Positions 1 to 7,185 of a DNA stretch of 25,558 nucleotides are shown here, in pieces (the first letter of the stretch is position 1; every line of letters starts with the position of its first letter). The notes under the pieces were generated by a model. The model saw only the letters and a list, made by a program, of their open reading frames with translations, had not been told where the DNA came from and searched no databases. A program made the position numbers and the translations under genes. Source of the stretch: Anaerolineales bacterium (GTDB lineage Bacteria > Chloroflexota > Anaerolineae > Anaerolineales > Villigracilaceae); the NCBI GenBank assembly GCA_017882065.1, contig JADGQD010000005.1, forward strand, positions 1-25,558, in the 5' to 3' direction.

Positions 1-1137
1 GACCAGATGGAGGCCAACCACGGTTACACCGTCAAGATGGGCAAGGACCCTCTGGTGGGCTACGACGCGACCAACGTCTCCATCTTGCGGCCTTACGGCG
101 TCTGGCTGGTGATCAGCCCGTTCAACTTCCCCTTCGCGTTGACCGGCGGCCCCACTGGCGCGGCGCTGGTGACCGGCAACACGGTGGTCATCAAACCTGC
201 CACCGATTCGGCCTGGATCGTGCGCCTGCTGGCGGAATGCTTCCGGGATGCCGGCCTGCCGGAAGGCGTGCTCAACTTCGTCACCGGGCCGGGCCGCACC
301 CTGGGTCAGGCGCTCGTCACCTGCGCCGTGGATGGGGTGACATTCACGGGTTCGTTCGACGTGGGCGCAAAAATATACCGCGACTTCTCGGCCTGCAACT
401 GGGTGCGCCCGATTCTCCTGGAAATGGGCGGCAAGAACGCTGTCATCGTCTCGCGTCACGCCGACCTGGATCGCGCGGCCCTGGGCATCGTCCGCTCGGC
501 GTTTGGCCTGCAGGGGCAGAAATGCTCGGCGGCCTCGCGCGTCTTTATTGAAGCACTGGTCTACGAAGACCTGATCACCCGTCTCAAATCCCTGACCGAA
601 AAACTGACCATCGGTGACCCGACCGACCGTAGCGTCTACCTGGGACCGGTTATCAACGAAGGAGCATATAAAGAATTCCAGTCGTACTGCGGAGAAATAA
701 CAGCCGGAAGCGGCAAATTCCTGACCGGCGGCCGGGTGCGCACCAGCGGTCTGTTCGACAAAGGCTGGTTCTGCGAGCCGACCCTGGCCGTTGACCTGCC
801 ACTCCAACACCGCCTGTGGAAACACGAGATGTTTCTGCCGATTACGACTATTGGCAAAGTCAAGAACCTCGAAGAAGCCATGCAGCGCGCTAATGAAGTG
901 AATTACGGCCTGACGGCAGGATTCTACGGCAGTGAAGAGGAAACCGGGTGGTTTTTCGACCATATCGAGGCCGGCGTGGCATATGTCAACCGTCCGCAGG
1001 GTGCAACGACCGGCGCCTGGCCGGGCTTCCAGCCGTTCGGCGGGTGGAAGGCCTCCGGCTCCAGCGGCAAGAACTCTGGCGGACGTTACTATCTGCCGCT
1101 GTACATGCATGAACAGATCCAGACGATTATAAAGTAG
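1..1137 (+). CDS. Aldehyde dehydrogenase, P5C-dehydrogenase-like (5' end missing)
   Basis: NAD(P)-dependent aldehyde dehydrogenase that oxidises an aldehyde to a carboxylate; the closest family by eye is 1-pyrroline-5-carboxylate (glutamate semialdehyde) dehydrogenase. The frame is open from base 1, so the start lies upstream; 378 residues are visible, and the family usually has about 510-540, so the N-terminal quarter is missing. Counting from the first ATG at base 7, the catalytic Asn is in SPFN (37-40), the NAD-binding motif FTGSFDVG is at 113-120, the general-base Glu is E139 in LLEMGG, and the nucleophile is C173 in GLQGQKCSAASR. The GQKCSA context is typical of P5C dehydrogenases. The gene converges on the aor operon and is followed by a strong hairpin. 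Family assignment is firm; the exact substrate is inferred. Confidence 0.9.
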   Translation, partial: DQMEANHGYTVKMGKDPLVGYDATNVSILRPYGVWLVISPFNFPFALTGGPTGAALVTGNTVVIKPATDSAWIVRLLAECFRDAGLPEGVLNFVTGPGRTLGQALVTCAVDGVTFTGSFDVGAKIYRDFSACNWVRPILLEMGGKNAVIVSRHADLDRAALGIVRSAFGLQGQKCSAASRVFIEALVYEDLITRLKSLTEKLTIGDPTDRSVYLGPVINEGAYKEFQSYCGEITAGSGKFLTGGRVRTSGLFDKGWFCEPTLAVDLPLQHRLWKHEMFLPITTIGKVKNLEEAMQRANEVNYGLTAGFYGSEEETGWFFDHIEAGVAYVNRPQGATTGAWPGFQPFGGWKASGSSGKNSGGRYYLPLYMHEQIQTIIK

Positions 1138-1160
1138 TCCAAACCCCCATGATTTTAATA

Positions 1161-1198
1161 TTCGGGCGGCAGTCAACCTGCCGCCCGAAGTTATTTTT
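1161..1198. terminator. Two-way terminator between the aldehyde dehydrogenase and the aor operon
   Basis: A perfect 12-bp stem (1161-1172 with 1178-1189) encloses a 5-base loop. On the + strand it is followed by a T-rich tract (1191-1199); on the - strand it is followed by a weaker A/T-rich stretch. It lies exactly between two convergent genes, so it can serve both. Confidence 0.85.
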
Positions 1199-1421
1199 AT
1201 CCGCCGCCAATGACGGCCAGAACGCGGATGACATCCCCCTCTTGTATCACGTAGTCCTTCGATCGCTGCTCCTCGTTGACCACCACCAGCGCGACCACCT
1301 CCGGCACAATGCCGAGGGCGGCAAGCGTCTCGCGGACAGTTCGTCCGGTTTCCACCTGTACTTCGGCCTGTCCACCGACCACCTCACGCAGTGCCCCGCT
1401 GGGGCGAAGAGTTGCAGGCAT
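1197..1421 (-). CDS. MoaD/ThiS-family sulfur-carrier protein
   Basis: Small ubiquitin-fold sulfur carrier of 74 residues. The decisive sign is the C-terminus, VIGGG, whose terminal Gly-Gly would be adenylated and thiocarboxylated, as in MoaD and ThiS. The hydrophobic stretch VVALVVVNEE and the region EGDVIRVL match the beta-grasp pattern. The ATG lies one base after the AOR stop codon, so it is the third gene of the ferredoxin-AOR-carrier operon. MoaD-like genes next to tungsten AOR genes are well known and are thought to help make or supply the pterin cofactor. A thiamine (ThiS) role cannot be excluded from sequence, but the position favours the metal-pterin role. Confidence 0.85.
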   Translation of the reverse strand: MPATLRPSGALREVVGGQAEVQVETGRTVRETLAALGIVPEVVALVVVNEEQRSKDYVIQEGDVIRVLAVIGGG

Positions 1422-1422
1422 T

Positions 1423-3246
1423 TCAGGCGACCACCGCTTTCAGGCCGAGGCTTTCGATCGTCTCGGGTTTCGGCAGCCCATCCGAGGTCCAGCCGCGCTG
1501 CTCGTAGTACATGTCCAGCAGGCGGTTAACGTCTTCGATTTTGGTGATCTGGCCTTTGGTGGCGCCACTCTTGGGGGCTTCCTCGTAGAAGCGCGGGGAA
1601 GGCATGTCCCAGGCGCGGCCAAAGCCTTCGTTTTCGCGCGCCCAGAAGAGGCGGGTCAGGTTCCAGAGGCGCTCGCCGACCTTGTCCAAGTCTTCCCAGG
1701 AACGGTGGATGCCGGTGATGGCCTCCAGCGCCGGGACGTACAGGTCGCGGTCAATGCCCAGTTCCACCCACTGCAGGCGGCAGCCGCCCAGCACGTCGAA
1801 CATCGGGCGGAAGTTCTGCAACCAGATGACGCGCGCCACTTTTTCAGGAACGACTTTCTCACGGCCAACCTGTAAGTCGTAGGTGATTGCCCACGCGCGG
1901 TTGTGGTGCGCGCCCACGTCGCATGTCATGTAGGCTAAGAGCATGGCTGTGGCGTTGTGGGTGGCATAAGCAGACTGCTCCATGCCCTTGACATGGATGG
2001 CAAACTTCTCGCTGCCCTTCCCCACCTTTTTGGAAGCGCGCTTCACGCCCTCAGCGAGCAATGCGCCGAACCCCTCACGGTGGGCAATTTTATCAATAAG
2101 CGTAAACGTAGCTTCCACGTTGCCGAACTTGAGGTCCAGCCCGCCGGTGTCCTTCTTGGTGAAGATACCCTTTTCGTAGCATTCCATCGCCCAGCCGATG
2201 ACGTTACCGGCGCTGATTGTGTCAATGCCAAGATCATCGCACAGCAGGTTGGCCTGCGCCACCGCCTCGATGTCGTCAATCCCCAGGTTTGAACCCATCA
2301 GGCCGATGGTCTCGTATTCCGGGCCTTCAACGTAACTGTTGTATTTCTTGTTGCGGCTGTACTTCCCGCACGGCGAGGGGCAGCCGAAGCAGCCCTTGTC
2401 GGTGATGACAATCTTCTCGCGCATCACCGGGCCGTAGAGATTCTTCCCGTCTTCGAAGGAACCAGCGCTGAAGTTGCGAGTGGGCAGCGCGCCGACCTCG
2501 TCGCACCAGGAGACGACGATGGTTGTGCCGTAGCGCGTCCAGTCCTTCAAGCCCTCGGAATCCTTGCAGGCCTTGTAGAGCGCCATGCCAGCCTTGCGGT
2601 AGGCGTCCATGTCTGCCACCGGGATGGACTTCGTCCCGTGGACGACAATTGCCTTGACCTTCTTGGAACCCATCACCGCCCCCACGCCGCCGCGTCCGGC
2701 CTGACGGCCATAATCGTGGTTGATGCAGGCATAAGGGACCAGGTTCTCGCCGCCGACGCCGATGACCGCCACCTGGAACTCTTCGCCGAGTTTTTCCTTG
2801 AATTGCTTCTCGACGGCAAATGTGGCTTTGCCCCATAGGTCAGAGGCGTCGCGCAGTTCGATTTTGTCGTCGTCAATGAAAAGATAAACCGGCTTCGGGC
2901 TGATGCCTTCCAAGACAATGCTGTCCAACCCGGCATAACGCATCTCTGCCGTGAAGTGGCCACCCATCGAGGCGCTGGCATACCCTCCGGTCAGCGGGGC
3001 TTTCGTGGTCCAGTCACATTTGCCGCCGCCGGGGATCATCAAACCCGAGATCGGCCCACTGGAGATGATAAGTTTATTCTCCGGCCCCAGCGGGTCGGCG
3101 CCCTTTGGGACTTCCTTGAGCAGGAAATAGATCCCGAAACCGCGCCCGCCGATGAAATCACGCGCCACATCTGGAGGGGTCGGTTCTTTTGTGACCGTGC
3201 CGTTCGTCAGATTAACACGCAGAATTCTTCCACCATAGCCATTCAT
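1423..3246 (-). CDS. aor: Aldehyde:ferredoxin oxidoreductase, tungstopterin enzyme
   Basis: Cytoplasmic enzyme that interconverts aldehydes and carboxylic acids using low-potential electrons, with a bis-pterin tungsten cofactor and one [4Fe-4S] cluster. At 607 residues it has the normal family length. The N-terminal start GRILRVNL and the GRQAGRGGVGAVMGSKK stretch (180-196) are family signatures. Cluster ligands are C286, C289, C293 (CFGCPSPC) and C489 (LGGCRLQW), matching the CX2CX3C plus distant Cys pattern of the Pyrococcus enzyme. The pterin-binding motif CDDLGIDTISAG is at 336-347 and the active-site His region DVGAHHNRAW at 443-452. A good AGGAGG site precedes the ATG. It lies 10 bases after the ferredoxin stop. 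Assignment to the AOR family is firm; the real aldehyde is unknown. Confidence 0.96.
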   Translation of the reverse strand: MNGYGGRILRVNLTNGTVTKEPTPPDVARDFIGGRGFGIYFLLKEVPKGADPLGPENKLIISSGPISGLMIPGGGKCDWTTKAPLTGGYASASMGGHFTAEMRYAGLDSIVLEGISPKPVYLFIDDDKIELRDASDLWGKATFAVEKQFKEKLGEEFQVAVIGVGGENLVPYACINHDYGRQAGRGGVGAVMGSKKVKAIVVHGTKSIPVADMDAYRKAGMALYKACKDSEGLKDWTRYGTTIVVSWCDEVGALPTRNFSAGSFEDGKNLYGPVMREKIVITDKGCFGCPSPCGKYSRNKKYNSYVEGPEYETIGLMGSNLGIDDIEAVAQANLLCDDLGIDTISAGNVIGWAMECYEKGIFTKKDTGGLDLKFGNVEATFTLIDKIAHREGFGALLAEGVKRASKKVGKGSEKFAIHVKGMEQSAYATHNATAMLLAYMTCDVGAHHNRAWAITYDLQVGREKVVPEKVARVIWLQNFRPMFDVLGGCRLQWVELGIDRDLYVPALEAITGIHRSWEDLDKVGERLWNLTRLFWARENEGFGRAWDMPSPRFYEEAPKSGATKGQITKIEDVNRLLDMYYEQRGWTSDGLPKPETIESLGLKAVVA

Positions 3247-3256
3247 GTCCGCCTCC

Positions 3257-3664
3257 TTATGCCGCCACTGCTTCTTTTTCGGCGATCCAGAGCGCGCTGG
3301 TGCCGCACACGGCTACACAATCACCGCACAGGTCGCATTTCCAGGCTGTGTCCGCCAGTTTCGAGCGGATGAACATCACCTCCTCCGGGCACTCCGGGAC
3401 GCAGGCTTCGCACAGGTTGCATTCGGCAAAGTCCACGTAATACGCTCCTTGCTCATCCTGCTTGATGGCCTCGGTCGGGCATACCGCCGCGCAGTCGCCG
3501 CACTGTGTACAGACTTTCACGTTATACACGCCCGGCGCGGGGAATTGGGGTTCGATGACCAACGCTGCCTTTTTGGGGTTGTTCTCGCCAAACAAGTTGA
3601 GCGAGCACGCCACCCGGCAGGCATTGCATCCAGAGCACTTGGAATTATCCACATACAGCCGCAT
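3257..3664 (-). CDS. Four-cluster ferredoxin subunit of AOR (AorB-like)
   Basis: Iron-sulfur protein of 135 residues with four complete Cys sets: C10/13/16/20, C52/55/58/62, C82/85/88/92 and C110/113/116/120. Each is CX2CX2CX3C, so four [4Fe-4S] clusters are expected. This layout resembles the AorB electron-transfer subunit that chains onto the AOR catalytic subunit in Aromatoleum-type enzymes. It is first in the operon, 10 bases before the AOR gene, and has a strong AAAGGAG site upstream of the ATG. No flavin subunit (AorC-like) is visible in the window, so electrons probably leave to a separate ferredoxin or another partner; that is inference. Confidence 0.92.
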   Translation of the reverse strand: MRLYVDNSKCSGCNACRVACSLNLFGENNPKKAALVIEPQFPAPGVYNVKVCTQCGDCAAVCPTEAIKQDEQGAYYVDFAECNLCEACVPECPEEVMFIRSKLADTAWKCDLCGDCVAVCGTSALWIAEKEAVAA

Positions 3665-3724
3665 AAGCTACTCCTTTCGATTAAGGCTCTTTGGGAATTC
3701 CCATGATAAGGAGATGGGAGTATT

Positions 3725-3761
3725 CCTATTTACCCCATCACCACGGCAATTCGCAGAGAAC
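3725..3761 (-). repeat. 37-base intergenic repeat, copy A
   Basis: On the - strand this segment aligns without gaps to copies at 7098-7134 and 11004-11040. By hand count it shares 31 of 37 bases with copy B and 30 of 37 with copy C. The core is a near-palindrome centred on CCGTGG, and the right end is AAATAGG. This copy lies between the predicted aor transcription start (about 3773) and the ferredoxin gene, so it would be in the 5' untranslated leader of the aor mRNA. Confidence 0.75.
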
Positions 3762-3779
3762 CTCGATGTAGTTATCCTA

Positions 3780-3809
3780 ATTATATAGTTTAATGACCGT
3801 ACTTGGCAA
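3780..3809 (-). promoter_or_regulatory. Predicted sigma-70-type promoter of the aor operon
   Basis: Reading leftward, TTGCCA (3809-3804) and TATAAT (3785-3780) are 18 bases apart; that is 5/6 and 6/6 matches to consensus. Transcription would begin near 3773, giving a leader of about 110 bases that contains repeat copy A. Between the repeat and the gene, at 3702-3713, there is a perfect palindrome TGGGAATTCCCA that could be an operator; nothing proves this. Confidence 0.6.
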
Positions 3810-3881
3810 AGGAAAGAGACATCCTTCCTCTTTTCTCATGCAGGCCTTCCTATTCTATACCACTTGCGGGTGAGAATCATC

Positions 3882-3887
3882 TATAAT
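3882..3887 (+). promoter_or_regulatory. -10 box TATAAT for the CoA-transferase operon
   Basis: A perfect TATAAT ends 8 bases before the ATG at 3896, with no good -35 hexamer and no Shine-Dalgarno. Transcription would start at or within a base or two of the ATG, so the first gene is probably read from a leaderless mRNA. Confidence 0.55.
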
Positions 3888-3895
3888 ATGCGGGT

Positions 3896-4162
3896 ATGGA
3901 CAATAACCTTCTCTCCCGTATTGGAACGTTTTTTAACCTGGTTGGATGCGGACTCCTCATCCTCTTTGTCGGGTCAGTATTTGCCAGGGAACTCAGCATC
4001 CTCTATCTCCTTCTCACGGCAGCCGCCCTGTTTCTCGGATTCGTGTTCCACCGCGCCGCGCCGCGCCCGGAACCTACACGGTTCTCTGGAATCCGAAACG
4101 CAAGACAGCGCTCCCGCCAACGCCGTGAAGAAAAACAAAACAAGAAAACCCAGGATAAATGA
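3896..4162 (+). CDS. Small two-helix membrane protein, unknown function
   Basis: Predicted protein of 88 residues. Two hydrophobic segments, about 13-30 and 34-51, form a helical hairpin; the C-terminal third is very basic and rich in Arg, Lys and Gln, and would lie in the cytoplasm by the positive-inside rule. I recognise no family. Its stop overlaps the start of CoA-transferase subunit A in an ATGA of four bases, so the two are translationally coupled. A -10 box 8 bases upstream of the ATG suggests that it is the first, leaderless gene of the operon. It could anchor or modulate the enzymes downstream, but that is speculation. Confidence 0.7.
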   Translation: MDNNLLSRIGTFFNLVGCGLLILFVGSVFARELSILYLLLTAAALFLGFVFHRAAPRPEPTRFSGIRNARQRSRQRREEKQNKKTQDK

Positions 4163-5061
4163 CCAAACTCATCCCGCTTTCCGAAGCCGTTTCCCAATTT
4201 GTCCACGACGGGGACACCGTCTACGCAGCCGGGTTTACCCACCTGATTCCATTTGCCGCTGGGCACGAGATTATCCGCCAGCGCAGGCGGAACCTGACAC
4301 TTGCCCGCGCCACCCCGGACCTGATCTACGACCAGATGGTTGCTGCCGGGTGCGCCCGGAAGGTGATCTTCTCCTACATGGGTAATCCGGGTGTCGGGTC
4401 ACTGCGCATTGTACGTGCCGAACTCGAAGCCGGCCGGCTGGAATGGGAAGAATACTCCCACTTCGGCATGATCTCGCGCCTGCAGGCCGGGGCAGCCGGT
4501 CTCCCGTTCATGCCCATGAACCAGACTGGCGCGGTGGATTTGGAACGCGCCAACCCGATGATCAAGCGTGTGACTGACCCGTATACGGGCCGCGAAGTGA
4601 TTGCCGTTCCGGCGCTGAACCCGGACGTTGCCATCGTCCACGTCCAGCGCGCGGACAAGGATGGGAACGCCCATCTGTGGGGTATCGTCGGTGAGCAGAA
4701 GGAAGTGGCTTTCGCATCGAAACGCGTCATCCTGACCGCGGAAGAAATCGTAGATGAAGCAGTCATCCGGTCCGACCCGAACCGGACGCTCATCCCCGGC
4801 TTTATCGTCAGCGCAGTGTGCCAGGTCCCCGGCGCGGCACACCCGTCCTATGCCCAGGGATACTACGACCGCGATAATGATTTCTATCTGAAGTGGGACA
4901 AGATCAGCGAGAACGCCGAAACGGTCAAGGCATATCTGGATGAATGGGTGTTTGGTGTGAAAGACCGCCTCGAATACTGGCAGAAACTCGGCGCGGAAAC
5001 ATATAAACGCTTAAAGGTCAAGGCACGCTATAGCGAGAAGATCAATTACGGAAGTTATTAG
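4159..5061 (+). CDS. CoA-transferase subunit A, glutaconate CoA-transferase family
   Basis: Alpha subunit of a family I CoA-transferase, which moves CoA between an acyl-CoA and a free acid. The 300 residues match the glutaconate CoA-transferase alpha chain along their length: VHDGDTVYAAGFTH near the N-terminus, EEYSHFGMISRLQAGAAGLP in the middle, then VIAVPALNPDVAIVHVQRAD, and EEIVDEAVIRSDPNRTLIPG, and the C-terminal EWVFGVKDRLEYWQKLG. The start overlaps the preceding stop (ATGA). The beta subunit is 858 bases further on, beyond an alpha/beta hydrolase gene, which is unusual. The substrate is unknown; related pairs act on glutaconate, 3-oxoacids or steroid-ring fragments. Confidence 0.92.
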   Translation: MTKLIPLSEAVSQFVHDGDTVYAAGFTHLIPFAAGHEIIRQRRRNLTLARATPDLIYDQMVAAGCARKVIFSYMGNPGVGSLRIVRAELEAGRLEWEEYSHFGMISRLQAGAAGLPFMPMNQTGAVDLERANPMIKRVTDPYTGREVIAVPALNPDVAIVHVQRADKDGNAHLWGIVGEQKEVAFASKRVILTAEEIVDEAVIRSDPNRTLIPGFIVSAVCQVPGAAHPSYAQGYYDRDNDFYLKWDKISENAETVKAYLDEWVFGVKDRLEYWQKLGAETYKRLKVKARYSEKINYGSY

Positions 5062-5074
5062 TGGACAGGTATCA

Positions 5075-5923
5075 TTGAGCATACCTTACTTTACCCTCGG
5101 CGAGTCCGGCTTGCCGTTACTCTTCCTCCACGCCAACGGCTATCCGCCGGAATGTTACCGTCCCCTGATCACCAGACTGTCCGAACATTACCATGTTACT
5201 TCCATGCGCCAGCGCCCGCTCTGGCCGAATTCCAGGCCGGAGGAAATTGAGGACTGGACTCCGCTGACGGATGACTTCCTGCGCTTTCTGGACGAGCATC
5301 AAACCGGAGCCTCGATCGCCGTCGGCCATTCCCTCGGAGGGATCGTCGCTCTGAGGGCTGCGCTCCGCCAGCCGGATCGCTTTCGGGCGCTGGTCTTGAT
5401 TGACCCGGTGCTCTTCCCGCCATACTTCATCCGCTCCTGGCAGGTTATCCGCGCCCTGGGATTGGGCTACCAATTGCACCCCCTTGTCCTGGCAGCCAAG
5501 GCAGCCAGGGATCGCCGCCACCAGTTTGACGATCTGGACAGGCTTTTCAAAGGTTACCGGCGCAAATCGGTTTTCAGGTATATGGGTGACTCTGCCCTGC
5601 GAGCCTACGTTGAGGGGATTGCCTGCCCGGGAGAGCACGGCTATAAGTTATGCTATAGTGCCGATTGGGAAATGCGCATTTACGTAACCAGCGTGTGGTC
5701 CGACATGGACATCTGGCGCGGCCTGCCAGCCCTGAATATTCCACTCTTGATTGTTCGCGGAGCAGAAACGGATACCTTCTGGGCCTCCACCGCGCGCCGC
5801 GTGCAGCGGAAAGTCCCCTCGGCCCAGGTTGTGACCATACCACAAGCCACCCACCTCGTCCCACTCGAATGCCCGGACGAGGTTTACCAGGCGATACAGG
5901 AATTTTTTCAGGAGAATTTATGA
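5075..5923 (+). CDS. Alpha/beta hydrolase
   Basis: Predicted cytoplasmic serine hydrolase of 282 residues. The nucleophile elbow is GHSLGG with S86; the oxyanion-loop motif is HANG at 19-22; the acid is probably D233 and the catalytic His H260 (ATHLVP). A cap region lies between about 112 and 215. I chose the TTG start at 5075, giving MSIPYFTLGESG, because no ATG or strong ribosome site lies nearby; this start is uncertain. The gene begins 13 bases after CoA-transferase A, and its stop overlaps the start of subunit B by ATGA, so it is embedded in the transferase operon. Thioesterase, lactonase or ester hydrolase roles are all possible; the sequence does not choose among them. Confidence 0.88.
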   Translation: MSIPYFTLGESGLPLLFLHANGYPPECYRPLITRLSEHYHVTSMRQRPLWPNSRPEEIEDWTPLTDDFLRFLDEHQTGASIAVGHSLGGIVALRAALRQPDRFRALVLIDPVLFPPYFIRSWQVIRALGLGYQLHPLVLAAKAARDRRHQFDDLDRLFKGYRRKSVFRYMGDSALRAYVEGIACPGEHGYKLCYSADWEMRIYVTSVWSDMDIWRGLPALNIPLLIVRGAETDTFWASTARRVQRKVPSAQVVTIPQATHLVPLECPDEVYQAIQEFFQENL

Positions 5924-6690
5924 CCGACCTGACATCTGCTGAACTTATGATTGTCAATGCTGCCCGAATGCTTAAAGACGGTGACGTGGTCTTCGTGGGT
6001 GTGGGACAGCCCAACCTGGCCTGCAACCTCGCCAAGCGGACGCACGCCCCGAACCTGGTTATGATCTACGAAGCTGGTGTGATCGGCGCCGAACCGGCCC
6101 GCCTGCCGCTCTCCATCGGCGACCCGACGCTGGTCAGCGGGGCACTTTCGGTGGTCAGCATGTACGATATTTTTACCAACTACCTGCAACGCGGCAACGT
6201 GGACGTGGGTTTCCTGGGCGGAGCACAGATTGACAAGTACGGTAATATCAACGCCACCATCATCGGCAGTGACTACGCCCATCCTAAAGTACGTCTGCCC
6301 GGATCCGGCGGCGCGCAGGAAATTGCCGCCTGGGCCAACCGCTGCTACATTATGACCCCCCACCAGAAGCGCCGTTTCCCTGAAAAGGTGGACTTCATCA
6401 CCTCCGCCGGCTACCTGGACGGCAAAGGCGGGCGCGAGAAAGCCGGACTGCGCGGCAAGGGTCCCGTTGGTGTAGTGACGGACATCGGTTTCATGGAACC
6501 CGACGAGACCGGTGAGCTGGTATTGACGGCCCTTCACCCCGGCAAGACAGCGAAGGAGGCCGTCAACAACACCGGCTGGACACTGAAGGTGGCCACCCAG
6601 CTCCGCATAACGGAGCCGGTCACGGAGAAGGAACTCAGGATTTTGCGCGAGGAGTTGGATCCATCCGGGATTTATCTAAAGGGTGGATAA
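5920..6690 (+). CDS. CoA-transferase subunit B, glutaconate CoA-transferase family
   Basis: Beta subunit (256 residues) of the family I CoA-transferase; it should pair with the product of 4159-5061. The catalytic Glu that forms the glutamyl-CoA thioester is E51 in MIYEAGVIG, which aligns with E54 of the Acidaminococcus enzyme. Its presence argues for a true transferase rather than an IpdAB-like hydrolase, which lacks this residue. Other family marks are FLGGAQIDKYGNINAT and LPGSGGAQEIA. The frame is open upstream to 5665, but the ATG at 5920 has a good site (CAGGAGAA) and makes the usual ATGA overlap with the hydrolase. A clear terminator follows at 6709. Confidence 0.93.
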   Translation: MTDLTSAELMIVNAARMLKDGDVVFVGVGQPNLACNLAKRTHAPNLVMIYEAGVIGAEPARLPLSIGDPTLVSGALSVVSMYDIFTNYLQRGNVDVGFLGGAQIDKYGNINATIIGSDYAHPKVRLPGSGGAQEIAAWANRCYIMTPHQKRRFPEKVDFITSAGYLDGKGGREKAGLRGKGPVGVVTDIGFMEPDETGELVLTALHPGKTAKEAVNNTGWTLKVATQLRITEPVTEKELRILREELDPSGIYLKGG

Positions 6691-6708
6691 CAAAAGCGAG
6701 ACCGTCAG

Positions 6709-6741
6709 AAATGAGCGAGAGAATATCACTCGCTCATTTTT
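6709..6741 (+). terminator. Terminator of the CoA-transferase operon
   Basis: An 11-bp perfect stem (6709-6719 with 6729-6739), a 9-base loop and a T run at 6737-6741. Confidence 0.88.
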
Positions 6742-6817
6742 ATGGCCAACCTGCGCTTACAACCCTTACTGCCTTCCGTCGTATATGGATATGATCTAAT
6801 TGTTTGGAGAGTACCCT

Positions 6818-7021
6818 ATGACTACTACTACTCGCAACCCACTCCGCCGGTCCCGGCATAACTGCGTCGTGGCGGGTGTCTGCGGCGGCCTGGCGGAATT
6901 CTTTGGCGTCAACGCATTCTGGTTCCGGTTGACTTTTCTAATCGCCATGATCCCCGGTGGCGTCCCCGGTTTCCTCACCTATTTGCTTTTCTGGTTGATT
7001 GTACCCAAAGCAAACGACTGA
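6818..7021 (+). CDS. PspC-domain small membrane protein
   Basis: A 67-residue protein that is almost entirely a PspC domain: a basic N-terminus RNPLRRSRHN, then VAGVCGGLAEFFGVN, and a hydrophobic segment ending in LTYLLFWLIVPK. Such proteins sit in the inner membrane; in the enteric phage-shock system PspC senses membrane stress, but stand-alone PspC proteins of other phyla are poorly understood. The ATG at 6818 is chosen because GGAGAG lies 6-8 bases upstream; the longer reading from TTG at 6800 would bury that site. No other psp gene is next to it. Confidence 0.88.
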   Translation: MTTTTRNPLRRSRHNCVVAGVCGGLAEFFGVNAFWFRLTFLIAMIPGGVPGFLTYLLFWLIVPKAND

Positions 7022-7097
7022 GGAACAGCGGCTGCCAAGCCATAATTTGCTTGTCCGTTCTACCGGTTATGAACAAAACCGGGATGGGTTACTATTG

Positions 7098-7134
7098 TTT
7101 CTCTGGGAATCGCCGTGGCGGTGGGGGAAATAGG
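7098..7134 (+). repeat. 37-base intergenic repeat, copy B
   Basis: Ungapped match to copies A and C (31 and 29 of 37 bases by hand count). The centre is ATCGCC-GT-GGCGGT, and the right end is AAATAGG. It ends 36 bases before the -10 box of the HAD hydrolase gene. Confidence 0.75.
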
Positions 7135-7170
7135 GGATAAAAGAATCGTTTTTATTTCTTCTTTGCAGAC

Positions 7171-7176
7171 TATAAT
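7171..7176 (+). promoter_or_regulatory. -10 box TATAAT for the HAD hydrolase gene
   Basis: A perfect TATAAT ends 9 bases before the ATG at 7186, and no Shine-Dalgarno is present between them. The transcript would start at about 7183-7185, so it is effectively leaderless. No clear -35 hexamer was found. Confidence 0.55.
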
Positions 7177-7185
7177 AATGCTAGT

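Noticed and set aside
7063..7082. A CCGGTT/AACCGG hairpin after pspC as a terminator
   Set aside because: Only 6 bp of stem, an 8-base loop and no T run; too weak to annotate.
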